Origin: Piscirickettsiaceae bacterium
GTDB taxonomy: Bacteria; Pseudomonadota; Gammaproteobacteria; Nitrosococcales; Methylophagaceae
Assembly: GCA_024685975.1 (NCBI GenBank)
Contig: JAIBDZ010000004.1
Location: 1-64,000 of the forward strand
Direction of reading: 5' to 3'
Length of the DNA: 64,000 nucleotides
Below are positions 55,116 through 64,000 of the stretch, in pieces. Both the position numbers and the translations under genes were made by a program. How positions within the stretch are numbered: the stretch's first letter is position 1; the number at the start of each line of letters is the position of its first letter. Under the pieces are notes generated by a model. That model saw only the letters and a list, made by a program, of their open reading frames with translations, did no database searches and was not told the DNA's origin.

Positions 55116-56461
55116 TGACAAATAAACAAACCATCGCCCAGACTTACCTCATTATTGGCCTCGGTCAAACAGGGTTATCTTGCGCGCGTTTATTAATCGA
55201 AAAAGGCCATATTGTTGCTGTCATGGATACGCGTGATCAGCCGCCTGCCTTAGCTACATTGCAAAACGAATTACCAGAAGTATTAGTCCATACCGGTGGT
55301 TTATCACTTGATTGGATGTTAAAAAGTGATGTGATTGTGTTAAGCCCCGGTGTCGATCCGAGACTGCCAGAAATTAAAGCAGCAAAACAACATGGCGTTG
55401 ATATGGTGGGTGATATTGAATTATTTGCTCGTTATGTTAAAAAGCCGATTATTGCGATCACTGGCTCTAATGGCAAAAGTACTGTCACGACAATGGTAGC
55501 TGAAATGGCTACTATGTCAGGAAAAGCCATTCAAGTTGGCGGTAATCTTGGCACGCCCGCTTTAGAACTCATCACAACACCAGAACCTGATTTCTATATT
55601 TTAGAGCTATCGAGTTTTCAATTAGAAACCGTTAGTACATTAAATGCCCATGCAGCCGTAGTGTTAAATATCAGTCCTGATCATTTGGACAGGTATGATG
55701 ACGAACAGCAATATCAACAAGCCAAAGCTAAGGTTTATGCTGGCACCGGGACGATGGTCGTGAATAAAGATGATCACGTCGTGAATAGCTGGGTTGAATC
55801 AGATCGCCCTCATATTCACTTTACCATGCAGCAGCCTGCTGAAAATGAGTTTGGTTTAATCGACAACGATGGCAAAACGTATTTGGCTTATGGTGAACAA
55901 ACATTATTGGATATCGAACAACTTCGAGTCACAGGTAGCCACAATGTGGCCAATGCATTAGCTGCGTTAGCTGTTGGTCAAGCGATGGATTTATCGATGA
56001 CAGCAATGTTAACAGCATTAGTGGCTTATCAAGGTTTACCACATCGTTGCCAATTAGTTGCAACACAAAATAATATTCGTTGGGTCAATGATTCTAAGGC
56101 AACTAATGTGGGGGCATGTATTGCCGCAATAGAAGGCTTAGCTGAGACTAAGAATATTATTTTGATTGCTGGTGGTGTTGCCAAAGATCAAGATTTTGCT
56201 AGTTTAACGAAGGTATTAAGCCAATACGTTAAAACTACAATTTTGATGGGGCAAGATGCGCATCAATTAGCTGAGATCATGCCATCAGATGTGACGGCTG
56301 TCGTCGTTCAATCAATGAACGATGCAGTGAAACAGGCGAATGATTATGCTCAGAGTGGCGACATTGTCTTATTGTCACCGGCATGTGCAAGCTTTGATAT
56401 GTTTAAACATTATATCGACCGCGGTGAACAATTTATGTCTGCCGTGAAGGCGGTGATTTAA
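55112..56461 (+). CDS. murD: UDP-MurNAc-L-alanine:D-glutamate ligase MurD
   Basis: A Mur ligase of about 449 residues with N-terminal dinucleotide-like [19 protein letters not shown] motif [24 protein letters not shown] and [10 protein letters not shown]. The frame is open to 55028; ATG 55112 (or 55115), overlapping the mraY stop, is the sensible start. Confidence 0.96.
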   Translation: MMTNKQTIAQTYLIIGLGQTGLSCARLLIEKGHIVAVMDTRDQPPALATLQNELPEVLVHTGGLSLDWMLKSDVIVLSPGVDPRLPEIKAAKQHGVDMVGDIELFARYVKKPIIAITGSNGKSTVTTMVAEMATMSGKAIQVGGNLGTPALELITTPEPDFYILELSSFQLETVSTLNAHAAVVLNISPDHLDRYDDEQQYQQAKAKVYAGTGTMVVNKDDHVVNSWVESDRPHIHFTMQQPAENEFGLIDNDGKTYLAYGEQTLLDIEQLRVTGSHNVANALAALAVGQAMDLSMTAMLTALVAYQGLPHRCQLVATQNNIRWVNDSKATNVGACIAAIEGLAETKNIILIAGGVAKDQDFASLTKVLSQYVKTTILMGQDAHQLAEIMPSDVTAVVVQSMNDAVKQANDYAQSGDIVLLSPACASFDMFKHYIDRGEQFMSAVKAVI

Positions 56462-57606
56462 TGGCTAAAGCACTCGATTATTACCAATTTGATCGAAGCT
56501 TGTTAATCGCGGTGTCGGCGTTATTGATCATTGGATTAATCATGGTCGGTTCAGCGTCCATTTCGATCGCTGATGGTAAGTTTGAACAACCACTTTATTA
56601 TTTTATGCGTCAACTGGTTTTTGCAATAGCAGGATTAGGTTTAGCGGCATTAATATTGACTGTAAGGTTAGATGTTTGGCGTCAATTAGCGCCAATTTTA
56701 TTAATGATTGGGGTAGGTTTGTTGATATTAGTGTTGATTCCTGGGATAGGGCGGGAAGTCAACGGTAGTCGGCGATGGTTGCCATTAGGGCCGGTGAATA
56801 TTCAAGTGGCAGAGATGATTAAATTATTTTCAATTATCTATATTGCGGATTATTTACATCGTCATCATGATCAACTACATAACTCGTTCTTTAAAGTATT
56901 TGGGCCGTTGGTATTGCTCGGTGTGGCCGCTTTATTACTATTAATGCAACCTGATATGGGTTCCGTGGTCGTCATTTTATCGACTGTGTTAGCGATGCTG
57001 TTTCTAGGCGGATCACGTTTAGATGTTTTTGCGGCTTTGATGACTGTATTTGCTGGTTTATTTGCCATGTTGGTGTGGTTAGCACCATATCGCTTACAAC
57101 GACTTCAAACGTTTATGGATCCATGGCAAGACCCATTTGGCAGTGGTTTTCAGTTAACTCAAGCTTTGATTGCATTTGGACGAGGAGATTGGTTTGGTGT
57201 TGGCTTAGGGAGCAGCATGCAAAAATTGTTTTATTTGCCAGAAGCCCATACTGATTTCTTATATTCCATTTTAGCTGAAGAGTTGGGTTTATTCGGTGCG
57301 GTGGTGGTGCTGGTTTTATTTGCTGTCTTTATTTGGCGGGCATTAGTGATTGGCCGTGCAGCCGAGTTAGCGGGTCAAGTCTTTGGCGCTCAAATTGCGT
57401 ATGGCATCGGCATCTGGATTGGTTTGCAAGCTTGCGTCAATATGGGTGTGAATATGGGGGTATTACCTACAAAAGGGTTGACCTTACCATTAATGAGTTA
57501 TGGCGGTAGTAGCTTGTTATTAAGCTGTGTGGCTATTGCATTATTGTGCCGTGTTGATTTGGAAACGCGTTTTCCTGAACAAGCTTCAGTTAGGGTGAAA
57601 CGCTAA
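56461..57606 (+). CDS. ftsW: Septal peptidoglycan polymerase FtsW
   Basis: A 381-residue SEDS protein with about ten membrane segments. Visible signatures: NGSRRWLPLGPVNIQVAEMIKLF, MQPDMGS, EAHTDFLYSILAEELG and the C-terminal LPLMSYGGSSLLLS. It polymerises glycan strands with FtsI. It is joined by TAATG overlaps to murD and murG. Confidence 0.97.
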   Translation: MAKALDYYQFDRSLLIAVSALLIIGLIMVGSASISIADGKFEQPLYYFMRQLVFAIAGLGLAALILTVRLDVWRQLAPILLMIGVGLLILVLIPGIGREVNGSRRWLPLGPVNIQVAEMIKLFSIIYIADYLHRHHDQLHNSFFKVFGPLVLLGVAALLLLMQPDMGSVVVILSTVLAMLFLGGSRLDVFAALMTVFAGLFAMLVWLAPYRLQRLQTFMDPWQDPFGSGFQLTQALIAFGRGDWFGVGLGSSMQKLFYLPEAHTDFLYSILAEELGLFGAVVVLVLFAVFIWRALVIGRAAELAGQVFGAQIAYGIGIWIGLQACVNMGVNMGVLPTKGLTLPLMSYGGSSLLLSCVAIALLCRVDLETRFPEQASVRVKR

Positions 57607-58670
57607 TGGCATCGATCTTAATTATGGCGGGCGGTACCGGTGGACATGTTTTCCCTGCCTTGGCGGTAGCAGAAGTCTTACGTCAACGTGATGTGACTAT
57701 TGAATGGATGGGAACAGAAAGAGGTATCGAGTCACGGTTAGTACCAGAAGCAGGATATCCATTACATTATATTAGTGTGCAAGGTCTGCGTGGTAATGGC
57801 ATCAAAGGTTGGTTAATGGCGCCATTCAAACTATTCAAAGCGATATCAGAAGCAATGATTGTGATTCGTCGTTACCGTCCTGATATGGTGTTAGGTCTAG
57901 GTGGGTTTGCTTCAGGGCCTGGTGGCATTGCGGCATGGTTATTACGCAAACCCCTCGTCATTCACGAACAAAATGCCATTCCAGGAATGACCAATACAAT
58001 ATTAGCAAAATGTGCGAAACGTGTTTTGCAAGGGTTTCCACATAGCTTTAACAGTGAGAAAGCAGAATGGATCGGCAACCCCGTGAGAGCGAGCATTGCA
58101 GCAATTCCAGCACCAGAACAAACACAGCCCTCAACGATTCATTTATTGGTATTGGGTGGCAGTTTAGGGGCCAAAGCTTTGAACACGGTTTTGCCTGAGG
58201 CATTATCAATTATCGAAACTGATAAGACTATTGTTGTACGTCATCAATGTGGTCAAAAGCTTATCGCACAATGTGAACAGCAATACCAACAGTATCAAGT
58301 TGAAGCAGATATTTCGCCCTTTATTGATGATATGGCAGCAGCATATCAATGGGCAGATATCGTTGTATGTCGGGCGGGAGCGTTGACGGTAGCTGAAGTT
58401 GCAGCAGCCGGCGTGGCGGCGCTATTTGTCCCATATCCTTACGCGGTAGATGATCATCAAACACATAACGCTAAGAGTTTAGTGGCTGTCGGTGGCGGTG
58501 AAATAATATCAGAGTCAGATCTGACTGCAGAAGTGCTCGTCGAAGCATTAAGTCATTTAATTGAAGACGATACAGCAAGATGGTCAATGGCAATGGCAGC
58601 AAAAACACAAGCAAAACCAACAGCAGCAGACGAAATTGCAGATATTTGCATGGCGGTGACATATGGATAA
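57606..58670 (+). CDS. murG: UDP-GlcNAc:lipid I N-acetylglucosaminyltransferase MurG
   Basis: A 354-residue GT28 glycosyltransferase. N-terminal [15 protein letters not shown] (residues 9-23), [22 protein letters not shown] and [24 protein letters not shown] are diagnostic. It makes lipid II at the inner membrane. It overlaps murC by 8 bases. Confidence 0.97.
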   Translation: MASILIMAGGTGGHVFPALAVAEVLRQRDVTIEWMGTERGIESRLVPEAGYPLHYISVQGLRGNGIKGWLMAPFKLFKAISEAMIVIRRYRPDMVLGLGGFASGPGGIAAWLLRKPLVIHEQNAIPGMTNTILAKCAKRVLQGFPHSFNSEKAEWIGNPVRASIAAIPAPEQTQPSTIHLLVLGGSLGAKALNTVLPEALSIIETDKTIVVRHQCGQKLIAQCEQQYQQYQVEADISPFIDDMAAAYQWADIVVCRAGALTVAEVAAAGVAALFVPYPYAVDDHQTHNAKSLVAVGGGEIISESDLTAEVLVEALSHLIEDDTARWSMAMAAKTQAKPTAADEIADICMAVTYG

Positions 58671-60078
58671 ATTAACCTCAGCAATGCAAAGCCGGATTAA
58701 ACATATTCACTTCATCGGAATCGGTGGTGTGGGAATGGGCGGTATTGCCGAAGTCTTATTGAATTTGGGATATCAAGTTTCGGGCAGTGATTTACGCAGT
58801 AACGCGTTGATTCATCATTTAACCGGCTTAGGTGCAAATATCGTGATAGGCCATGATGAAGCCAATTTATCGGGTGCAGATGTCGTTGTGGTATCAACGG
58901 CAATTGATCAAGAAAACCCTGAATTATTAGCGGCAAAAGAACAACGCATTCCTGTCGTGCCAAGAGCAGAAATGTTGGCAGAATTAATGCGGTTTAGTTA
59001 TGGCATCGCTGTTGCTGGAACGCATGGTAAGACCACGACGACTAGCCTTATCGCTGCATTGTTAAGTGAAGGTGAATTAGATCCGACTTTTGTCATCGGC
59101 GGTAAATTAAACAGTGCGGGCAGTAATGCAAAATTAGGTACAGGCCGTTATTTGGTTGCCGAAGCCGATGAAAGTGATGCTTCATTCTTATATTTACAGC
59201 CAGTCATTGCGGTTGTGACGAATATCGATGAAGACCATATGGCAACGTATGACGGCGATTTTAATAAGGTCAAAGCCACATTCTTAGAGTTTTTACATCA
59301 TTTGCCTTTTTATGGTTTGGCTGTGATGTGCATTGATGACCCTGTGATTCAAGAGATTTTGCCTGAGATTACCCGACCTGTGGTGACTTACGGCATGTCT
59401 GAACAAGCCGATTATCAAATCTCTGAGCTCAAGCAATCAGATGGACAAAGCCATTTTGTTGTGACAAATAAAGCATCAGGACAATCCGCGTCAATCACAT
59501 TGAATATGCCTGGCCAGCATAATGCGTTAAATGCGACAGCGGCGGTTGTGATTGCGAGGACATTGGGCGTTGCTATCGAAAATTGCCAACAAGGTTTGAA
59601 TCAATTCGAAGGCATTGCACGCAGGTTTAATCAGTTAGGCCAATTGCAGTTAGAGCATGGGGAAGCGTTATTAGTTGATGACTATGGGCATCACCCAACA
59701 GAATTGGCGGCGACCATTGAGGCAACACGTGCAAGTTGGCCCGAGCGACGTTTGGTGGTCTTGTTTCAACCACATCGTTATAGCAGAACTTATGATTTAT
59801 TTGATGATTTTGCCCAAATATTGTCTACCGTTGATGTGTTGTTGATGTTGGAAGTGTATCCAGCCGGTGAAAAAATTATTACAGGCGCAGATAGTAAAAG
59901 TCTATGTCGTGCGATTCGCTCACGAGGCCAGATTGATCCGATTTTTGTTGAAGATGATGAGACTTTGTTTGAGTTATTGCCTGGCGTCCTACAAGACCAA
60001 GATGTACTTGTCGTGATGGGCGCTGGCGATATAGGTTCAACAGCCATCAATATTGCGACCAAGTGGGGGCAGAAATGA
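58663..60078 (+). CDS. murC: UDP-MurNAc:L-alanine ligase MurC
   Basis: A 471-residue Mur ligase, with [18 protein letters not shown] at the N-terminus, ATP motif [14 protein letters not shown] (about residue 118), [10 protein letters not shown] and [10 protein letters not shown]. It adds the first residue of the stem peptide. It overlaps murB by 4 bases. Confidence 0.97.
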   Translation: MDKLTSAMQSRIKHIHFIGIGGVGMGGIAEVLLNLGYQVSGSDLRSNALIHHLTGLGANIVIGHDEANLSGADVVVVSTAIDQENPELLAAKEQRIPVVPRAEMLAELMRFSYGIAVAGTHGKTTTTSLIAALLSEGELDPTFVIGGKLNSAGSNAKLGTGRYLVAEADESDASFLYLQPVIAVVTNIDEDHMATYDGDFNKVKATFLEFLHHLPFYGLAVMCIDDPVIQEILPEITRPVVTYGMSEQADYQISELKQSDGQSHFVVTNKASGQSASITLNMPGQHNALNATAAVVIARTLGVAIENCQQGLNQFEGIARRFNQLGQLQLEHGEALLVDDYGHHPTELAATIEATRASWPERRLVVLFQPHRYSRTYDLFDDFAQILSTVDVLLMLEVYPAGEKIITGADSKSLCRAIRSRGQIDPIFVEDDETLFELLPGVLQDQDVLVVMGAGDIGSTAINIATKWGQK

Positions 60079-60965
60079 TGTCTCAAATGGTCGATCTGAA
60101 AGGTGAGTTGAAAGTAAATGAGCCTTTGGCAAAATATACTTCATGGCGTGTTGGTGGTATCGCACGTCAATTATATAAGCCAACAGATAAGGTCGACTTG
60201 AGCCTGTTTTTGTCACAACTGCCACCAACAGAACCAATTTTATGGTTAGGACTAGGCAGTAATTTATTAGTGCGTGATGGCGGCTTTGCTGGCACGGTGA
60301 TTTATACCGCGGGTATTTTGCAAAATTTCACCATAAGCGAAGACAAAATTGAATCAGAAGTGGGTGTGTATTGCAGTAAATTAGCTAAGCAAGCAGCCAA
60401 AGCGGGTTTAAGTGGTGCCGCATTTTTTGCCGGTATCCCTGGTACATTGGGTGGGGCATTAGCAATGAATGCTGGCGCGCATGGGACTGAAACATGGTCT
60501 TTGATCTCTCAGGTCGAAACAGTGGATAGAGCCGGCCAGTTTCACCAACGTACGGCTGATGAGTTTAAGGTGAGTTACCGTCAAGTGGTGATGCCCGCTG
60601 AAGAGTGGTTCGTGTCGGCAACGATTCAATTGCAACCTGGTGTGCAAGAACAAGAAACAGCTGAAATCAAAGCTTTATTAAAGCGGCGTAATGAAACGCA
60701 ACCGACGAATCAACCTTGTGCGGGCTCTGTATTCAGAAACCCTGCTGATGATTTTGCCGGGCGATTAATCGAAACCTCAGGCCTAAAAGGTTTGAGTGTG
60801 GGCGGTGCGGCTGTATCTGATAAGCATGCTAATTTCATTGTGAATACGGGCGATGCCTCCGCCGCTGATATCGAAGCTTTAATTCATTTAGTGCAGCAAA
60901 AAATAGCATTGGAACATGGCGTAAATTTACAAACAGAAGTCCATATTGTCGGGGAGTCAGCATAA
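60075..60965 (+). CDS. murB: UDP-N-acetylenolpyruvoylglucosamine reductase MurB
   Basis: An FAD enzyme of about 296 residues of the type without the enteric insertion. [53 protein letters not shown], and CAGSVFRNP (catalytic serine) are visible. The open frame begins at 60063; ATG 60075, overlapping the murC stop, is preferred. MurB inside dcw between murC and ddl is common outside the enterics. Confidence 0.96.
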   Translation: MMSQMVDLKGELKVNEPLAKYTSWRVGGIARQLYKPTDKVDLSLFLSQLPPTEPILWLGLGSNLLVRDGGFAGTVIYTAGILQNFTISEDKIESEVGVYCSKLAKQAAKAGLSGAAFFAGIPGTLGGALAMNAGAHGTETWSLISQVETVDRAGQFHQRTADEFKVSYRQVVMPAEEWFVSATIQLQPGVQEQETAEIKALLKRRNETQPTNQPCAGSVFRNPADDFAGRLIETSGLKGLSVGGAAVSDKHANFIVNTGDASAADIEALIHLVQQKIALEHGVNLQTEVHIVGESA

Positions 60966-61882
60966 TGGCGGCATTCGGTAAAGTAGCGGTATTAATGGGT
61001 GGGCGCTCTGCAGAGCGTGATATTTCATTATTAAGCGGTAAAGCGGTTTTAGCCTCATTACAAGCGCAAGGCATTGATGCTCATGGTGTTGATGTCGATG
61101 ATCATATTATGGCGCAACTACAAGATGCACAGTTTGATCGCGCCTTTATTGTGTTACATGGCCGTGGTGGTGAAGATGGCGAAATACAAGGTGCATTAAA
61201 TACTATCAATTTGCCTTATACCGGCTCTGGCATTACAGGTGCTGTTTTGTCTATGAATAAAGCTTTGAGTAAAGTGATTTGGCGGGAAGCAGGTCTGCCC
61301 ACAGCTGATTTTGTACAAATTCAAGCTAATCCATCACCTGAAGTGATCATTGATAAATTAGGTTTACCTTTATTTGTGAAACCTGTTAATGAAGGCTCAA
61401 GTATTGGCATGACTAAAGTCACCCAATCAGATGCCTTATTACCGGCAATAACACTTGCTGGACATTATGACCAAGAGATCATCGCTGAACGTTGGATTGA
61501 TGGTGAAGAATATACGGTGGCGATTGTTGGTGACCAAGCGTTACCAGTAATACGCCTTAAAACGCCAAATGATTTTTACGATTTTGATGCTAAATATGAA
61601 GCGAATACCACTGAATACCTTTGCCCAGCAGGCCTATCAGACGAAGATGAGCAACAATGTCGCGCTCTGGCATCACAAGCGTTTGAAGCGCTAAGAATGA
61701 CGGGGTGGGGACGGATTGATTTGATGCGTGATAAACAAGGTCAGTTTTATTTATTAGAAGCCAATAGCGTGCCAGGGATGACGGATCACAGTTTGGTCCC
61801 CATGGCCGCTAAACAAGCGGGTATGTCATTTGATGATCTGACACAACACATTTTGCTAAGCACCATACAGGAGGCTCTGTAA
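60965..61882 (+). CDS. ddl: D-alanine-D-alanine ligase
   Basis: A 305-residue ATP-grasp ligase. VLMGGRSAERDISLLSG, LHGRGGEDGEIQG, GSSIGMTKV and LLEANSVPGMTDHSLVP are the family motifs. It supplies the dipeptide for MurF in the same operon. Joined by TAATG overlaps to murB and ftsQ. Confidence 0.97.
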   Translation: MAAFGKVAVLMGGRSAERDISLLSGKAVLASLQAQGIDAHGVDVDDHIMAQLQDAQFDRAFIVLHGRGGEDGEIQGALNTINLPYTGSGITGAVLSMNKALSKVIWREAGLPTADFVQIQANPSPEVIIDKLGLPLFVKPVNEGSSIGMTKVTQSDALLPAITLAGHYDQEIIAERWIDGEEYTVAIVGDQALPVIRLKTPNDFYDFDAKYEANTTEYLCPAGLSDEDEQQCRALASQAFEALRMTGWGRIDLMRDKQGQFYLLEANSVPGMTDHSLVPMAAKQAGMSFDDLTQHILLSTIQEAL

Positions 61883-62655
61883 TGGCGACAGCAAAACGTG
61901 GCGCGACCCGTCGTGTAGTGAAACCGAAAAAAACCATCGCTTGGCACAATGTTGGTCGTCAAATGATATTGCTGCTGACCTTTGTCGTGATCGTAGCGGC
62001 TGTCATTTATAGCAGACAAAGTAATATTTTGCCTATCACTCATGTATCCGTTGAAGGTGAATTCCAACATATCGATAAAGCGACGTTAGTCGCAGCTGTG
62101 AAACCACATACGATGGGAAGTTTTTTAAGCATTAATGTTGACCGCATTAGTGATGCAGCAGAAGCATTACCTTGGGTCAGACAAGTTCAAGTGAGACGTG
62201 TTTGGCCGGATGGTTTGCATTTGATGGTGGAAGAGCAAGTGCCGGTTGCTCAATGGCAAGAGAGTCGATTTATTAATAGTACCGGCGATATTTTCCCAGC
62301 CTCTAAGGGCGAAGTAAAACAAACATTGCCAGTCTTAATGGGCCCAGAAGGAAGCGAAAAAGTCATGATGCAACGCTTTCTTAGTATGACTAGGGCATTA
62401 ACCCCGATGTCGTTGTCAATTAAACAACTCATTATGGATAAACGTCGGGCGTGGCGTTTGGTGTTAAACAATGACATTAAAGTCGCGTTAGGTCGTGCTG
62501 ATAGCGAGCAAAGATTTGCTCGATTCTTATCGGTTTATCAACATAAATTTCAGGCGTATCACCCTCACATTGCAGTCATGGATATGCGCTATCCCAATGG
62601 CTTATCTGTTGTGTGGAAAACAGGTCAAAAACCGGATTTAAACGGAACAGTATGA
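61882..62655 (+). CDS. ftsQ: Cell division protein FtsQ
   Basis: A 257-residue bitopic protein: basic cytoplasmic tail, membrane helix (about 32-50), POTRA domain (THVSVEGEFQHIDKATLVAAVKPHTMGSFL is its start, about 53-82) and beta domain. It scaffolds FtsL and FtsB. It overlaps the ftsA start. Confidence 0.94.
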   Translation: MATAKRGATRRVVKPKKTIAWHNVGRQMILLLTFVVIVAAVIYSRQSNILPITHVSVEGEFQHIDKATLVAAVKPHTMGSFLSINVDRISDAAEALPWVRQVQVRRVWPDGLHLMVEEQVPVAQWQESRFINSTGDIFPASKGEVKQTLPVLMGPEGSEKVMMQRFLSMTRALTPMSLSIKQLIMDKRRAWRLVLNNDIKVALGRADSEQRFARFLSVYQHKFQAYHPHIAVMDMRYPNGLSVVWKTGQKPDLNGTV

Positions 62656-63905
62656 TGACAAAAAAAAGCGATAGAGACTTAATTGTTGGCTTAGATATTG
62701 GCACATCAAAAGTGGTGGCAATTGTGGCCGCTCCGATTATGGATGCGGGCCCTAATGACAATAAATTAGAAATCATTGGTATCGGCACTCACCCTGCAAG
62801 AGGAATGAAAAAAGGGGTCGTCGTCAACATTGAATCTACGGTGCAATCTATTCAACGTGCAGTCGAAGAAGCCGAATTAATGGCGGGATGTCAGATTCAT
62901 TCTGTGTATGCCGGTATTGCAGGAAGTCATATCAGAAGTTTGAATTCACATGGCACGGTTGCCATTAAGGATAAAGAAGTCACTCAAAGTGATGTTGAAC
63001 GTGTATTGGATGCAGCGAAAGCGGTCCACTTTCCTGGAGATCAGCAATTACTGCATGTCATGCCGCAAGAATACATTATTGATAACCAAGAAGGCATCCG
63101 TGAGCCTATTGGTATGTCTGGGGTGCGTCTAGAAGCAAAAGTACATTTGATTACAGGGGCGGTCAGCGCAGCTCAAAATATTAGCAAATGTATTGAGCGT
63201 TGCGGTTTGTCTGTTGACGGCATCATTTTAGAGCAAATGGCATCGAGCTATTCGGTGTTGGAACAAGATGAAAAAGAGCTGGGCGTGTGTTTGATCGATA
63301 TCGGTGGTGGCACAACAGACATCGCAGTCTATGTTGACGGTGCGATTCGTCATACAGCCGTGATTCCTATTGCAGGCGATCAAGTCACCAATGATATTGC
63401 GGTGGCATTACGCACACCAACGCAATATGCCGAAGAAATCAAAATGAAATATGCCTGTGCACTAAGGCAGTTAGCTCGTGAAGATGAAACGATCGAAGTG
63501 CCAAGCGTCGGGGATAGACCACCAAGACAATTAGCCCGTCAAACACTGGCGGAAGTGGTTGAACCTCGCTACGAAGAATTATTGATTTTAGTACAAGCAG
63601 AACTACGTCGAAGTGGTTTTGAAGAATTATTGGCTGCCGGTGTTGTTTTAACCGGCGGCAGTTCAAAAATGGAAGGGGTAATTGAATTGGCTGAAGAAGT
63701 CTTTCATCTACCCGTTCGTTTAGGCGTCCCACAGCATGTGGGGGGGTTAGTTGATGCAGTACGAAACCCCATTCATGCAACAGGCGTGGGTCTGTTGTTA
63801 TATGGCGATCAGGCAGAATCGTCAACCAAGTCAGAGTCGAAAACAAGCGGTGGCTTTAAAGATATGCTGGCAAGAATGAAGAGCTGGTTTCAAGGCAATT
63901 TTTAA
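62652..63905 (+). CDS. ftsA: Cell division protein FtsA
   Basis: A 417-residue actin-like ATPase that tethers FtsZ to the membrane. Phosphate loops LIVGLDIGTSKVVAIVA and LIDIGGGTTDIAVYVDG, VLTGGSSKMEG, and a C-terminal amphipathic helix (FKDMLARMKSWFQGNF) for membrane binding. The frame is open to 62613; ATG 62652, overlapping the ftsQ stop, is the likely start. Confidence 0.96.
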   Translation: MMTKKSDRDLIVGLDIGTSKVVAIVAAPIMDAGPNDNKLEIIGIGTHPARGMKKGVVVNIESTVQSIQRAVEEAELMAGCQIHSVYAGIAGSHIRSLNSHGTVAIKDKEVTQSDVERVLDAAKAVHFPGDQQLLHVMPQEYIIDNQEGIREPIGMSGVRLEAKVHLITGAVSAAQNISKCIERCGLSVDGIILEQMASSYSVLEQDEKELGVCLIDIGGGTTDIAVYVDGAIRHTAVIPIAGDQVTNDIAVALRTPTQYAEEIKMKYACALRQLAREDETIEVPSVGDRPPRQLARQTLAEVVEPRYEELLILVQAELRRSGFEELLAAGVVLTGGSSKMEGVIELAEEVFHLPVRLGVPQHVGGLVDAVRNPIHATGVGLLLYGDQAESSTKSESKTSGGFKDMLARMKSWFQGNF

Positions 63906-63957
63906 TTATTAGGCAGTCACTTTTTAAGAGTAGAAGTGTAAACACAGGGGAAAAACA

Positions 63958-64000
63958 ATGACATTTGAATTAATCGATACATATACCGAAAATGCAGTCA
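63958..64000 (+). CDS. ftsZ: Cell division protein FtsZ (first 14 codons, cut by window end)
   Basis: The ATG follows AGGGGAAAAACA and begins MTFELIDTYTENAV, the usual gammaproteobacterial FtsZ start. It is placed 52 bases after ftsA. Only the N-terminus is in the window. Confidence 0.9.
   Translation, partial: MTFELIDTYTENAV

Overview
The window looks like a chromosomal segment of an AT-rich gammaproteobacterium with a Gram-negative envelope. The evidence is gene content and order: rpsF-rpsR-DUF2232-rplI-dnaB-alr, mtaD-ubiG-mupP, fimU-pilVWXY1Y2E, dolP-yraN-lpoA-rsmI, then rnpB and a complete dcw cluster, all arranged much as in Pseudomonas-type genomes. The low GC, a SCO/cytochrome-peroxidase fusion, an HpnC-type prenyl synthase and VPxPA/PEP-CTERM surface proteins suggest a marine methylotroph or sulfur-oxidizer relative (Methylophaga or another Thiotrichales member). 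That placement is an inference, not something the sequence proves.

Layout. 1-4.7 kb: an unknown secreted protein, divergent from a ferric-iron ABC importer (fbpABC) with a Fur-like box in the shared promoter region. 4.7-10.2 kb (minus strand): periplasmic rhodanese, then mtaD-ubiG-mupP-rmuC-hpnC as tightly packed or overlapping genes. 10.4-18 kb: an SDR, a SulP anion transporter, an ETHE1-type persulfide dioxygenase, a large SCO1-diheme peroxidase fusion, CysB, a deoxyinosine glycosylase and a DUF3465 protein. This stretch is rich in sulfur and redox functions. 18.2-21.6 kb: apaH, then ribH-nusB-thiL-pgpA. 21.6-28.8 kb (minus): a type IV pilus minor-pilin/PilY1 operon with a good CRP/Vfr-like site and promoter upstream, ending in an additional FimT-like pseudopilin. 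29-33.4 kb: PfkB kinase, rnd, a glutaredoxin-like gene, moaB, an OmpA lipoprotein and rlmB. 33.4-39.6 kb: the S6/S18/L9 operon with an S6:S18-binding mRNA leader, then dnaB, alr and radA. 39.6-44.3 kb: a PilZ protein, hemJ, dolP, yraN, lpoA and rsmI.

44.3-47.4 kb is the most unusual part. Three genes for short exported proteins with VPxPAA...RRK-type sorting tails surround the RNase P RNA gene. Each is preceded by the same two-part regulatory module. The first part is a 16-bp element, consensus GTACYWAAGTACAATA. The second is a roughly 70-nt structured leader with a covarying hairpin capped by an invariant GTGA (GNRA) tetraloop, an ACGGAAAG joiner and a closing strand of GGCTGGGTTGC type. This closely resembles the GEMM-I (c-di-GMP-I) riboswitch family but departs from its consensus at fixed positions. 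A PilZ (c-di-GMP receptor) gene lies 4.5 kb away.

47.7-64 kb: the complete dcw cluster (mraZ, rsmH, ftsL, ftsI, murE, murF, mraY, murD, ftsW, murG, murC, murB, ddl, ftsQ, ftsA, start of ftsZ). It has a near-consensus sigma70 promoter followed by three MraZ-type repeats spaced 10 bp apart, and most neighbouring genes overlap by 1-17 bases. No tRNA genes, CRISPR arrays, insertion sequences or prophage genes were seen.
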